The notes beneath the pieces were generated by a model. It had not been told where the DNA came from. It saw nothing but the letters and a program-made list of their open reading frames with translations, and did no database searches. A stretch of DNA of 17,447 bases, from the NCBI GenBank assembly GCA_035569695.1, contig DATMMO010000413.1, forward strand, positions 1-17,447, in the 5' to 3' direction. Below are positions 1-7,102 of the stretch, piece by piece. Each line of letters begins with the position of its first letter. Within the stretch, counting starts at the first letter, position 1. Origin of the DNA: DASXMT01 sp035569695. GTDB lineage: Bacteria; Actinomycetota; Acidimicrobiia; Acidimicrobiales; RAAP-2. Position numbers and translations under genes: made by a program.

Positions 1-2
1 GG

Positions 3-185
3 GCCCCGGCCACCGGGCGCGCTCCGGCCGACTGGATGGACCCGGCCGAGGTGGGACCGCTGGTGATCCGAGCCATCAGGGAGAACCGGCCCTTTGCCGT
101 CACCCACCCACAGTTCTGGCCTCAAGTGGCTGCTGTGCACCACAAGGTGGCGGAAGCCTTCCAGGTCCCGCCGGACATATCTTGA
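3..185 (+). CDS. SDR-family oxidoreductase, C-terminal fragment (5' end outside window)
   Basis: An open frame runs from the left edge to a TGA at 183-185, giving about 60 residues. It contains the stretch DPAEVGPLVIRAIRENRPF followed by THPQFWPQVAAVHHKVAEAF. This is the usual C-terminal tail of classical short-chain dehydrogenases in actinobacteria: a helix that starts at a conserved 'P-E-x-V-G' and counts 'AIRENR', then a 'THP-x-F' turn and a final amphipathic helix. The catalytic Tyr/Lys and the Gly-rich cofactor motif lie outside the window, so the substrate cannot be judged. The gene is cut by the window edge and not visibly broken. It is probably an NAD(P)H-dependent alcohol/ketone oxidoreductase belonging to the same catabolic cluster. 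The -35 element of the next promoter overlaps its stop codon. Confidence 0.72.
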   Translation, partial: APATGRAPADWMDPAEVGPLVIRAIRENRPFAVTHPQFWPQVAAVHHKVAEAFQVPPDIS

Positions 186-210
186 CCGTGCTGGAGGCGG
201 ACATTACCCT
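182..210 (+). promoter_or_regulatory. Candidate promoter of the acyl-CoA synthetase/SDR/TetR unit
   Basis: TTGACC (182-187) and TACCCT (205-210) are separated by 17 bases, a sigma-70-like arrangement with an actinobacterial TAnnnT -10. A degenerate copy of the putative TetR operator (211-225) lies immediately downstream, over the expected start point. A transcript starting here would have a leader of roughly 125 bases before the GTG at 342. This is inference from sequence only. Confidence 0.4.
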
Positions 211-225
211 GACGAACGGTTGGTA
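211..225. promoter_or_regulatory. Degenerate third copy of the TetR-type operator
   Basis: GACGAACGGTTGGTA shares AACGnTTGGTA with the two exact operator copies at 6906 and 16179; the left arm (ACCAA in the exact copies) is degraded. Over 14 aligned bases I count 10 matches. It sits directly after the candidate -10 at 205-210, a position where a bound repressor would block initiation. Weaker than the two exact sites and possibly coincidental. Confidence 0.3.
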
Positions 226-282
226 GACAGAGCCAGCCGCTACTGAGGGCACGTCGAAACCAGCGCGGCTCGGGGGGACACC

Positions 283-345
283 ATGGATCTGCACGATGGG
301 CAGCGGCCACACCGAATCAGCCCGTTGACCGGGTCCGACCGGTGA
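283..345 (+). CDS. Possible 20-codon leader ORF coupled to the acyl-CoA synthetase
   Basis: An ATG at 283 with a strong purine-rich ribosome site just upstream (GGGGGGA, about 5 bases before) opens a 20-codon frame. It ends in TGA at 343-345. The stop overlaps the GTG start of the synthetase as GTGA, a typical translational-coupling geometry. The synthetase start itself has no visible Shine-Dalgarno sequence. The peptide (begins MDLHDGQRPH) has no recognisable domain. It could be a device to deliver ribosomes to the synthetase or just a chance frame; only conservation in relatives would decide. Confidence 0.3.
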   Translation: MDLHDGQRPHRISPLTGSDR

Positions 346-1949
346 GCCCTCTCGAGTACGCCCCGGCCGCGCTGCCCGAGGAGCTGGCCACCCACTATCG
401 GCGCGGTGGCTACCGGTCCTCGGTCACCTTGGGCTCGCTCATGGAGCGCAACCAGCACGAGTTCGGGGTGTTGCCCGCGGTGATCGATGGCGACACCACC
501 CTCAACTGGTCGGAGCTGATCGGCCTGGCCGCCCGCTTCGGGGGCTTCCTCCACGCCCACGGCATCGGGCCCGGTGACGTGGTGCTGTGGCAGCTGCCCA
601 ACTGGTGGGAATCCCTGGCCGTGGCCTACGGGATCTGGTCGGCCGGCGCGGTCAGTAGTCCGGTCGTCCCCATCTACCGAGAGCACGAGCTCCGTCAGGT
701 GATCCAGGCGGTACGGCCCCGATGCGTGGTCGTACCCGAGTCGTTCCGCGGCGTCGATCACGTCGCCTTGGTGTCGGACGCCTGCAGTGCCGTTGGCCAT
801 CAGCCCGATCTCCGGGTGGTGCTGCGAGGCGCTACCACCGGCTGGACGACGTTCGACGACGCCACGTCGGGCATGCCCCATATCGCCGACAATGTCGATC
901 TCGATGCACCGGCCTTGGTCGGTTTCACCTCGGGGACCACGTCGGGGGCCAAGGGGGTGGCCCACAGCTCGGCCAGCTTCATCAGTTCCGGGCTCCGGTC
1001 GACCAGGCAGGCGGCCTACGGCTGGAAGGACCGCGTCTACATGCCCGCGCCCCTGGCCCATGCCACCGGCTTGCTCTCGGCCGTGGCCATTCCCTCCTTC
1101 ACCGGCTGTTCGGTGGTGCTGCGTGACCGGTGGGACGCCGAACAAGCCATCGACGACATCGCCGCCTTCGGCGTCACCTTCTCATCCGGAGCGGCCATTT
1201 TCATCCAGGAGCTGCTGGCCGCCCTGGCCAGCCGGGGTCAGGAACGCTTGGAGCTGAGCGGCTACCCCTGCGGGGGCTCCACCATTCCGACGTCACTGGC
1301 CCTGGCCGCCGAGGCGGTGGGCATGCACCCGGCCCGTTCGTGGGGGATGACCGAGTGTCCCGGCGTGACCTCGAGCGCGCCCTTCGAGCCCAAGGAGATC
1401 CGGTGCGGAACCGACGGCCGGATCGCACCGGGGTGCGAGGTGCGGGTGGTCGATTTCGACGGGAAGGACCTGGGACCGGACCAGATCGGGGAGTTCCTCA
1501 TCCGGGGCCCCCAGCGTGCCCTCGGCTACCTGAGTCTCGAGCACACCCGAGACGGCTTCGACGACGAGGGTTGGTTCCGCACCGGTGATCTCGGCTTCCT
1601 CACCGCCGAGGGCGTGCTCTCCATGACCGGTCGGTCGAAGGAGATCATCAACCGGGGCGGGGAGAAGATCTCGGGACGAGAGATCGAGGACCTGCTGGCC
1701 CAGCACCCCGGCATCATCGAGGCTTCCGTGGTGCCCGCTCCCCATCCCCGCCTGGGCGAGCAGCCCGCGGCCTTCATCCTCAGCCAGGGGGCCACCCCAC
1801 CGACCGAGAAGGACCTGTGCGACTTCCTGCGCGGCGCCGGCCTCGCGCCCCAGAAGATCCCCGGGGTCTGGCGCCACGTGGAGGAGCTGCCCCGAACCGC
1901 ATCGGGCAAGGTCAAGAAGTACGTGCTCCAAGCCGAGCTGGCCGAGTAG
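342..1949 (+). CDS. AMP-forming acyl-CoA synthetase/ligase (cyclohexanecarboxylate-CoA ligase / EntE-like subgroup)
   Basis: Class I adenylate-forming enzyme that would activate a carboxylic acid with ATP and then load CoA, the entry step of the pathway. All core motifs are present in its 535 residues: P-loop FTSGTTSGAKG (195-205), GMTECPG (335-341), TGDLG with the ribose-binding Asp416, the hinge region after GRSKEIINRGGEKIS (from 430), and the C-terminal LPRTASGKVKK with the acyl-adenylate Lys523. The N-terminus resembles aryl/alicyclic acid ligases (AliA, EntE-like) more than long-chain FadD proteins, but the substrate is an inference. GTG at 342 is the first ordinary start after an in-frame stop at 210-212; no Shine-Dalgarno sequence is visible before it, and a short ORF ends over it (GTGA). 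It is followed after 29 bases by the SDR gene, likely one operon ending in the TetR regulator. Confidence 0.93.
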   Translation: MSPLEYAPAALPEELATHYRRGGYRSSVTLGSLMERNQHEFGVLPAVIDGDTTLNWSELIGLAARFGGFLHAHGIGPGDVVLWQLPNWWESLAVAYGIWSAGAVSSPVVPIYREHELRQVIQAVRPRCVVVPESFRGVDHVALVSDACSAVGHQPDLRVVLRGATTGWTTFDDATSGMPHIADNVDLDAPALVGFTSGTTSGAKGVAHSSASFISSGLRSTRQAAYGWKDRVYMPAPLAHATGLLSAVAIPSFTGCSVVLRDRWDAEQAIDDIAAFGVTFSSGAAIFIQELLAALASRGQERLELSGYPCGGSTIPTSLALAAEAVGMHPARSWGMTECPGVTSSAPFEPKEIRCGTDGRIAPGCEVRVVDFDGKDLGPDQIGEFLIRGPQRALGYLSLEHTRDGFDDEGWFRTGDLGFLTAEGVLSMTGRSKEIINRGGEKISGREIEDLLAQHPGIIEASVVPAPHPRLGEQPAAFILSQGATPPTEKDLCDFLRGAGLAPQKIPGVWRHVEELPRTASGKVKKYVLQAELAE

Positions 1950-1978
1950 GTCAGTGAGCGGCGAAGCGGCCAGGTGAG

Positions 1979-2785
1979 ATGCTGATCGAGCGAAGCACCC
2001 TGCTGGCCGGCAAGGTCGTCGTGGTGAGCGGCGTCGGTCCCGGGCTCGGTCGGCACATTGCCGAGCACGCCGCCGCCGCCGGTGCCTCGGTCATGCTCAG
2101 CGCCCGGTCCCAGGGCTACCTGGACGACCTGGCTTCCGAGCTGGGTCAGGGCTACGGTGCCGATCGCCTGGGCACGACCCGCTGTGACGTCACCGCCGAC
2201 GCCGAGTGTGCTGCCCTCATAGCCGCCACCGAGGACCGGTTCGGTGGCGTGGACAGCGTGGTGGCCAATGCCTTCGCCACCGGCTCCTACAACGTGACGT
2301 TGGAAGAGGCCGATGTGGACTCGTGGATGCCGGCGTTCGACGTCAACTTCTTCGGCTCGCTGCGGTTGGTGAAAGCAGCCATCCCCGCCCTCAAGCGTCG
2401 GGAGGGTGGGACGGTGGTGTTCGTCGGCTCGCAGATCGTCCGTCGGGTGCGGGCCGGCCGGGGGGCCTATGCGTCGTCCAAAGCCGCCCTCCTCACCGCG
2501 TCCCACGTCCTGGCCCGCGAGCTCGGTCCCTACGACATCCGGGTCAACACGGTGGTGCCCGGCCGGATGTGGGGGCCCTCCCTGCACACCTATATCGAGC
2601 GCCTGGCCGAGCAGCGAGACACCTCGTTCGACGAGCAGGTGGGCGTGATGGTGAACGACGTCTCCCTGCCCAAGTTGGCCACCGACGAGGAGTGCGCCCG
2701 GGCCGTCGTCTTTTTGGCCTCGGAGCTCTCGGCCGCCATGACCGGCCAGGCCATCGACACCAACGCCGGCGAGACGTTCCACTAG
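1979..2785 (+). CDS. SDR-family NAD(P)-dependent oxidoreductase
   Basis: Classical short-chain dehydrogenase of 268 residues. The cofactor motif GVGPGLG spans 18-24, the acidic/adenine loop CDVT is at 69-72, VVANAF (95-100) takes the place of the usual NNAG, catalytic Ser151 lies in FVGSQ and the Tyr164-x-x-x-Lys168 pair in GAYASSKAAL. The C-terminal TGQAIDTNAGETFH tail is the normal strand after the substrate loop. The residue block SARS after beta-2 suggests NADP(H) rather than NAD, but this is weak. It would interconvert a hydroxyl and a keto group, free or CoA-linked. ATG at 1979 follows AGGTGAG directly, which makes spacing poor; the start fits the beginning of the domain. It is located between the CoA ligase and the regulator, so it probably acts early in the same pathway. 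Confidence 0.93.
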   Translation: MLIERSTLLAGKVVVVSGVGPGLGRHIAEHAAAAGASVMLSARSQGYLDDLASELGQGYGADRLGTTRCDVTADAECAALIAATEDRFGGVDSVVANAFATGSYNVTLEEADVDSWMPAFDVNFFGSLRLVKAAIPALKRREGGTVVFVGSQIVRRVRAGRGAYASSKAALLTASHVLARELGPYDIRVNTVVPGRMWGPSLHTYIERLAEQRDTSFDEQVGVMVNDVSLPKLATDEECARAVVFLASELSAAMTGQAIDTNAGETFH

Positions 2786-2820
2786 ATCCCGTGAGACGTC
2801 GGCGCCGATCAGTAAGCTCA

Positions 2821-2837
2821 AGCCGGCATCTCCGGCT
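2821..2837 (+). terminator. Weak stem-loop between SDR and TetR genes
   Basis: AGCCGG and CCGGCT form a 6-bp stem around a 5-base loop, 35 bases after the SDR stop. There is no T-run, so it is not a convincing terminator; it may only modulate readthrough into the regulator gene. The rest of the 117-base gap holds nothing else I can support. Confidence 0.2.
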
Positions 2838-2902
2838 CCGCGCCCATCGCGACAGGGACGCCGGCCGTGCTCAGCATCGACTTCAGCAACTAAAGGAATC
2901 CC

Positions 2903-3589
2903 GTGGCAAGTAGTCAAGGTTCGCAATCGCCCAGTGGGGTCGGCCCGACCAAACCGAGGCCCAACGCCCGGCGCTCTAAGCCCATGGACAGCGAGGCCCG
3001 CTGGGAGGAGATCATCGAGGTGGCCTCGGCCACGTTCCTCAAGAACGGGTACGAGGGAACCAGTCTCCAGGAGATCGCGTCCGAGGTGGGCATCCTCAAG
3101 GGAAGCATCTACTACTACATCAAGACGAAAGAGGACCTCCTCTTCGAGATCGTCGATCGGGCCCAGACCCTCTACCTCACCACGCTGGAGGAGGACGAGG
3201 AGACGGCCTCGGGCACCGCTCCGGTCCGCCTGACCGCGTTCATCAAGCGGTGGATCACGCTGACCCTGAAAGAGCAGCGGGGCTATCGGGTGGCCGAGCG
3301 CTCGTTCACCCGGCTGAGTCCCAAGCGCCTCAAATTGGTGATCGAACGGCGAGACAACTTCAGCGACTTCGTCAAGAGCATTCTTCTCCAAGGGGTGAAA
3401 GAGGGGGCGTTCGACCCGGCGGTGGATGTGTCCCTGGCCACCATCACCGTGTTCGAGTTGCTCAACAGCACCCAGGAGTGGCATCAGCCCAAGGGCCGGC
3501 TCTCCAAGGACAACGTGGCCGAATGGTACGCCCAGTTCATCGTCCGGGGTCTGGGCGGCCCGCACTGGAAAGAGGCGGCCACCGACTGA
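2903..3589 (+). CDS. TetR/AcrR-family transcriptional regulator, KstR2-like C-terminal domain
   Basis: A 228-residue repressor-type protein. After a basic, disordered N-terminal tail (RRSKP near 23-27) comes the TetR DNA-binding domain: ATFLKNGYEGTSLQEIA, then EVGILKGSIYYYIKTKEDLL, with the helix-turn-helix at about 54-73. The C-terminal half (LTLKEQRGYRVAERSF, then HQPKGRLSKDNVAEWYAQF) is the ligand-binding/dimer domain and resembles the KstR2 group, whose known members sense CoA thioesters of steroid breakdown products. That ligand assignment is analogy only. GTG at 2903 follows AAAGGA; an ATG at 2984 (residue 28) is a possible shorter start. It is last gene of a rightward unit and convergent with the NTF2-like gene. 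It is the only regulator in the window and therefore the best candidate to bind the operators at 6906, 16179 and perhaps 211. Confidence 0.92.
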   Translation: MASSQGSQSPSGVGPTKPRPNARRSKPMDSEARWEEIIEVASATFLKNGYEGTSLQEIASEVGILKGSIYYYIKTKEDLLFEIVDRAQTLYLTTLEEDEETASGTAPVRLTAFIKRWITLTLKEQRGYRVAERSFTRLSPKRLKLVIERRDNFSDFVKSILLQGVKEGAFDPAVDVSLATITVFELLNSTQEWHQPKGRLSKDNVAEWYAQFIVRGLGGPHWKEAATD

Positions 3590-3598
3590 CCGGACTGC

Positions 3599-3624
3599 CG
3601 GCGCGCGACGGACTGCCCGCGCCG
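3599..3624. terminator. Inverted repeat between convergent genes, possible bidirectional terminator
   Basis: CGGCGCG (3599-3605) pairs with CGCGCCG (3618-3624) over a 12-base loop, in the 46-base gap between the TetR gene and the leftward NTF2-like gene. No T-run follows on either strand. The position is right for a terminator, the structure only moderately so. Confidence 0.3.
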
Positions 3625-3635
3625 AGGGGCCGGCC

Positions 3636-4118
3636 TCAGTCCGCCGCGGGGTTCTCGGCGGTGCGGTAGCGGCTGGGTACGTCGATGAAGCCCTCTCGAC
3701 GGAGGAATCGCCAGCGCCCGCGTTCTCGGGTCAGCTGGTCGCGATGACGTCCGAGCATGCTGACCGAGGCGTGATCCTGCTTGTCCCGGGCCACCACCGT
3801 CCACATGACTTCGGACGTGGCCTGGTCACCGTCCAGTTTGATGATGGGATTGGACACGATATGGAAGCTCGATCCGCCGGCCCCCTCCATGGTCCGGCGC
3901 ATGAGCGCTTCGATGGCCGCCGGTCCCTTGGCCCGTCCCACCGGGCCGAGCAGCACTTCGCCCTCGTCGGCAAACAGCGCCCCGTAGGCGCCGAAGTCAC
4001 CGCTGTCCAGATAGTGGCCGTAGTCGATGAACAGTTGGCGGATCTCCTCGAGATCCTCCAGCCGTTGCAGGCGACGGGCCATCGCCGTCTCGTTCGCTGC
4101 TGTCTGGGTCTCTGTCAT
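3636..4118 (-). CDS. SnoaL-like / NTF2-fold protein (nuclear transport factor 2 family)
   Basis: About 160 residues forming the cone-shaped alpha+beta SnoaL/NTF2 fold: helix LQRLEDLEEIRQLFIDYGHY, then LDSGDFGAYGALFADEGEV, GRAKGPAAIEALMRR, a long strand with HIVSNPIIKLDGDQATSEV, and RGRWRFLRREGFIDV at the end. The family includes ketosteroid-isomerase-like and polyketide-cyclase-like enzymes as well as non-catalytic proteins. No specific catalytic set can be assigned, so an isomerase or cyclase role is only a guess. Two starts compete: ATG at 4118 has an ideal ribosome site (GAGGGGG, 5 bases before), while ATG at 4136 overlaps the stop of the upstream MDR gene as ATGA and would add six residues. 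I prefer 4118. It is the last gene of the leftward unit. Confidence 0.87.
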   Translation of the reverse strand: MTETQTAANETAMARRLQRLEDLEEIRQLFIDYGHYLDSGDFGAYGALFADEGEVLLGPVGRAKGPAAIEALMRRTMEGAGGSSFHIVSNPIIKLDGDQATSEVMWTVVARDKQDHASVSMLGRHRDQLTRERGRWRFLRREGFIDVPSRYRTAENPAAD

Positions 4119-4132
4119 CGTGTCCCCCTCGT

Positions 4133-5074
4133 TCATCCGTCGTCCACGATGTGGAGGACGGCCTTTCCCGATACCCGCCGTTCCCGCAACGCTTCCATGG
4201 CGCCGTCGACCTCGTCCCAGCTTCGTTGCCAGCTGATGCCGGTGTCGAGTCGGCCCTCGGCCACCAGCTGCCCCAGGATGGCCAGCCCGGTCGGCGACGT
4301 GGCGTCCGCCGCCTGATGATGGGAGAAGCCCAGGCCGTGGAGCGAGGCGTTGGTGAAGAACCAGTCCGGGGGCACGGCGCCGGGGTCACCCGACGAGCGA
4401 CCGTAGGTGACGATGGCCCCGCCCGAGGCCACCCGGGTGAAGGCGGCGGTGAGCGAGGCCCCACCCACCGACTCCAGGATCAGGTGGGCGGGCACCCCGC
4501 GGGGGGCCAGGCCCTGTTCCACGCTGAGACCAGGGATGCCCAGCTGGGTGACGGCCTCGGTTCGCGCCGGGTCGGCGCCCACGACGGCGATCACGTCGGC
4601 CCCGGACAGGGCGGCCAGCTGGATGGCCAGGCGACCGACTCCGCCGGCGGCGCCGGTGACGATCACCGTCCGGCCCAACAGGGAACCGCCGAGGCGGAGG
4701 GCATAGAGCGCGGTGAGGCCGGCCACGCCCAGGGTCGACCCCTGGGCGAAGCTCACCGCCGCCGGCAGCACGGCCAGCGTGGTCGTGGGCACGGCGACCA
4801 GCTCGGCCCAGGCTCCTCGGCTCTCGGTGTACCCGAACACCCGGCTGCCCACGGCCGGCCCGGACCCGTCGGCCGCCGCCTGGGCCACGGTTCCGGCCAC
4901 ATCCCATCCCATCACGGTGCCGGCCGGGAGGGTGCGGATGTGCCCGACCTCGCCCCGGTTCAAGGAGAAGGCGTGGACACGCACGACCACCTCGAAGGGG
5001 GCGGGGTCCGGATCGCTCACCGTTTGCCGCTCCAGGCCGGTCGGGCTGTCGGGTGCCACTACCAAGGCGAGCAT
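4133..5074 (-). CDS. Zinc-free MDR oxidoreductase (quinone oxidoreductase / enoyl reductase type)
   Basis: Medium-chain dehydrogenase/reductase of 313 residues. The N-terminal GroES-like domain includes VRVHAFSLNRGEVG (31-44) and MGWDVAGTV (55-63) and shows none of the Cys/His zinc ligands of alcohol dehydrogenases. The Rossmann half carries VTGAAGGVGRLAIQLA with the cofactor loop GAAGGVG at 141-147. Members of this group reduce quinones or activated C=C bonds with NADPH; in this context reduction of an enone or enoyl intermediate is plausible but unproven. ATG at 5074 has GGGAGGA a few bases upstream. The stop overlaps or nearly touches the next gene, so it is co-transcribed with the FAH and thioesterase genes upstream and the NTF2-like gene downstream. 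Confidence 0.92.
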   Translation of the reverse strand: MLALVVAPDSPTGLERQTVSDPDPAPFEVVVRVHAFSLNRGEVGHIRTLPAGTVMGWDVAGTVAQAAADGSGPAVGSRVFGYTESRGAWAELVAVPTTTLAVLPAAVSFAQGSTLGVAGLTALYALRLGGSLLGRTVIVTGAAGGVGRLAIQLAALSGADVIAVVGADPARTEAVTQLGIPGLSVEQGLAPRGVPAHLILESVGGASLTAAFTRVASGGAIVTYGRSSGDPGAVPPDWFFTNASLHGLGFSHHQAADATSPTGLAILGQLVAEGRLDTGISWQRSWDEVDGAMEALRERRVSGKAVLHIVDDG

Positions 5075-5114
5075 GGTTCCTCCCGGGGCGCTCGGGTCTC
5101 GGGCGGTCCCGTGT

Positions 5115-5951
5115 TCACGGCGCCACGCAGTTGTTGTGGAGGGTGCCGATGCCTTCGATGGTGCTAGCGAGCTGGTCCCCGGGATGGAGGTACTCCGGTG
5201 GGGTCCGGGCGTGGCCCACCCCGGCCGGGGTGCCGGTGAAGATGAGGTCCCCGGGATAGAGGGTGATGATGGCCGACAGCCGGCTGACCAACTCGGGGAC
5301 CGAGAAGATGAGCTCGGAGGTGCGGGCCTGCTGCACTCGGCGGCCGTTCACCGAGCACTCGATGGCGAGATCGTCGGCGTCGTCGAACTCGTCCACCGTC
5401 ACCAGCTCGGGTCCGATCGGCCCGAAGGCGGGGAACGACTTGCCCAGTGAGAACTGCGGCGCCGGCCCTCGCATCTGCACGGCCCGGTCCGAGATGTCCT
5501 GCCCCACCGTGAGGCCGGCCACGAAATCCCACCCCCGGCCTTCGGGAATGTCATGGGCCCGGCGGCCGATGACCGCCACCAGTTCCACCTCCCAGTCGAC
5601 GGTCCCGCTGGCGATGGGGATGTCCGAACCGGGCCCGGCGATGCAGCTGGGGAACTTGGTGAACGCCGATGGCTCCTCGGGGGCGGAGAAGTTCGATTCG
5701 CCCACGTGGTTCTGGTAGTTGAGGGCGATGCCCACGACCTGGCGAGGCCGGGGCACCGGAGCCAGTAGCGGACCGGACGGCACGGTCGCATCGGCGTCGG
5801 AGGCCCCCTCGGCCCACGCCACCAGCTCGTCCCACCCATCCAGGCAGGCCTGGGGGTCGCTCGGGAGCTTGTCGCCCGAGGCCCGGGCCACGTCGATGGT
5901 CCCGCCCCTCACCAACAGGTGCATCCGTCCGTCGAGGTTGGCAAAGCGCAT
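5115..5951 (-). CDS. Fumarylacetoacetate hydrolase (FAH) family protein
   Basis: A 278-residue FAH-fold enzyme with the short N-terminal domain usual for bacterial 2-oxo-acid or acylpyruvate hydrolases and decarboxylases. VGIALNYQNHVGES (73-86) opens the catalytic domain. The metal triad is intact: Glu121 and Glu123 in DWEVELVAVIG, and Asp152 in VGQDISDR. KSFPAFGPIGPE and LYPGDLIFTGTPAGVG are the usual substrate-loop and C-terminal signatures. Family enzymes cleave C-C bonds in beta-diketo acids, or hydrate and decarboxylate related ring-cleavage products; which one applies here cannot be told. ATG at 5951 follows AGGAAA. It sits second in the leftward unit, 33 bases after the thioesterase gene, consistent with ring- or chain-cleavage chemistry. 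Confidence 0.94.
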   Translation of the reverse strand: MRFANLDGRMHLLVRGGTIDVARASGDKLPSDPQACLDGWDELVAWAEGASDADATVPSGPLLAPVPRPRQVVGIALNYQNHVGESNFSAPEEPSAFTKFPSCIAGPGSDIPIASGTVDWEVELVAVIGRRAHDIPEGRGWDFVAGLTVGQDISDRAVQMRGPAPQFSLGKSFPAFGPIGPELVTVDEFDDADDLAIECSVNGRRVQQARTSELIFSVPELVSRLSAIITLYPGDLIFTGTPAGVGHARTPPEYLHPGDQLASTIEGIGTLHNNCVAP

Positions 5952-5984
5952 ATCCGGTTTCCTATCGCTGGTGGTGAGTGAGGC

Positions 5985-6848
5985 TCACAGGACGGTGTCC
6001 TCCCGGCCCACCGCGCTCTGTCCGGCGGGGAAATGACGGATCATGGCTTCCTGGGAGAACGAGGCCACGAGCTGGCCCGACCGGGTGAAGACCTGCCCCC
6101 GGCCATAGGCTCGGCCCCGCCCGGCGAAGGGGCTCTCGTTGGCCAACAGCATCCATTGGTCGGGGGCGACGTCCTCGTGAAAACTGATGGAATGACCGAC
6201 GATACCCGTCGAGATGTCGCGATGGGCGACCGATTGGCCCACGCCGGCGTGGGGTCGCATAGCCGTGCCGATCAGGAAGCTGGCCGTGGCGTGGGCCAGG
6301 AGCGCCTGGTTGACGACCAGGTTGTCGGGCGGCCCCGAGGTGCGCACCCACACAAGCACTTCGGCCGGGCCGGTGGCGTCGGCGTCGAGGATGTCCACGC
6401 CCCCCACCGTGCGAATCTCGCGACCCTCGACCGGCTCACCCCAGGCCACGGCGGCGTCGGGCCCGTCGACGGCGGGGGCGTCGGAGCTGTGCCGGATCAG
6501 GTCGTCCTCGCCCCCGTCCAAGAGGATCTGACCCCGGGCACAGGGTCGGCCGCCTTGCCAGACGGTGGCCGTCGCCATGGACAGGGCCCGTCCGCCGTGG
6601 AGGAGGTCCACGGTCACGTCCGCGTCCTCGTCGACCAGGACGGGGCGGGCAAACAGCCCGTGGGCCGACTTCACCGATTTGGTGCCCGAGGGGTCCACCG
6701 TGGCGGCGGCGGCCACCATCATCTGCGCCAGCAGCTGGCCGCCGAACACGACGCCCCGTTCGCCCGATCCGGCGTTGGCGAACCGGCACCGTTGCTCGTC
6801 GACCCGTTCGAATTCCAGGGCTGATGCCAAATCCGCGGCCTGCGCCAC
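5985..6848 (-). CDS. Acyl-CoA thioesterase II (TesB)-like double-hotdog protein
   Basis: A 287-residue protein with two hotdog domains. The first has FGGQLLAQMMVAAAATV and then KSAHGLFARP. The second has GHSISFHEDVAPDQWML (218-234), SPFAGRGRAYGRGQVFTRSG and LVASFSQEAMIR. It would hydrolyse acyl-CoA to free acid and CoA. By hand alignment to E. coli TesB, the catalytic Gln278 is kept (Gln266 here), but Asp204 corresponds to Ala189 and Thr228 to Ile216, so the standard water-activating triad is incomplete. It belongs to the divergent TesB-like group common in actinobacteria. GTG at 6848 has AGGGGGG about 4 bases upstream. It is first gene of the leftward unit, facing the acyl-CoA dehydrogenase operon across the operator region. 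Confidence 0.9.
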   Translation of the reverse strand: MAQAADLASALEFERVDEQRCRFANAGSGERGVVFGGQLLAQMMVAAAATVDPSGTKSVKSAHGLFARPVLVDEDADVTVDLLHGGRALSMATATVWQGGRPCARGQILLDGGEDDLIRHSSDAPAVDGPDAAVAWGEPVEGREIRTVGGVDILDADATGPAEVLVWVRTSGPPDNLVVNQALLAHATASFLIGTAMRPHAGVGQSVAHRDISTGIVGHSISFHEDVAPDQWMLLANESPFAGRGRAYGRGQVFTRSGQLVASFSQEAMIRHFPAGQSAVGREDTVL

Positions 6849-6905
6849 TCGCCCCCCTTTGCCGTGATGACCAGCCCAGTGTGGCAGTTCCGACCGGGGT
6901 TCTCA

Positions 6906-6922
6906 ATACCAAACGATTGGTT
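6906..6922. promoter_or_regulatory. TetR-type operator, copy 1
   Basis: ATACCAAACGATTGGTT contains ACCAA-ACGA-TTGGT: 5-base arms that are exact inverted repeats, with one mismatched pair in the centre. The 16 bases 6906-6921 recur exactly at 16179-16194. It lies between the divergent thioesterase and dehydrogenase units and touches the -35 of the rightward promoter. The size and symmetry fit a TetR-family dimer; the gene at 2903 is the likely binder. Confidence 0.65.
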
Positions 6923-6949
6923 GACCGCTGATCACGTCGATGGTAGAAA
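6921..6949 (+). promoter_or_regulatory. Candidate promoter of the acyl-CoA dehydrogenase operon
   Basis: TTGACC (6921-6926), a 17-base spacer and TAGAAA (6944-6949). The operator at 6908-6921 abuts the -35, so a bound dimer would block polymerase. The leader to the GTG at 7103 would be about 145 bases. The rest of the 254-base intergenic region shows no further gene. Confidence 0.45.
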
Positions 6950-7102
6950 CTGACGGTTAGGCCCACGCCAACTCGGCCACCGCTGCACATGCCGCTCGGT
7001 GGTCGGGGCATGCGGCTCTGTCGATGGGGGAACGCAGGGATGATGAGTCTGGGAGTCGACCACCGGTGCGTGACCGTTCGGGTCCGATAGGGCGAGGGAA
7101 CC

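Noticed and set aside
240..1145. A 301-codon minus-strand frame opposite the first acyl-CoA synthetase
   Set aside because: Composition is typical of an antisense shadow and nothing in it resembles a known domain; the plus strand holds an unambiguous adenylate-forming enzyme.
2789..2914. A plus-strand frame starting GTG after the SDR gene and running into the TetR start
   Set aside because: It is Arg-rich (starts RRRRRS), has no ribosome site and is the tail of a long out-of-frame reading through the SDR gene.
1526..3565. A 679-codon open frame on the minus strand opposite the synthetase, SDR and TetR genes
   Set aside because: All three plus-strand genes have full family motifs; the antisense translation is rich in Gly, His and Asp repeats without any domain signature.
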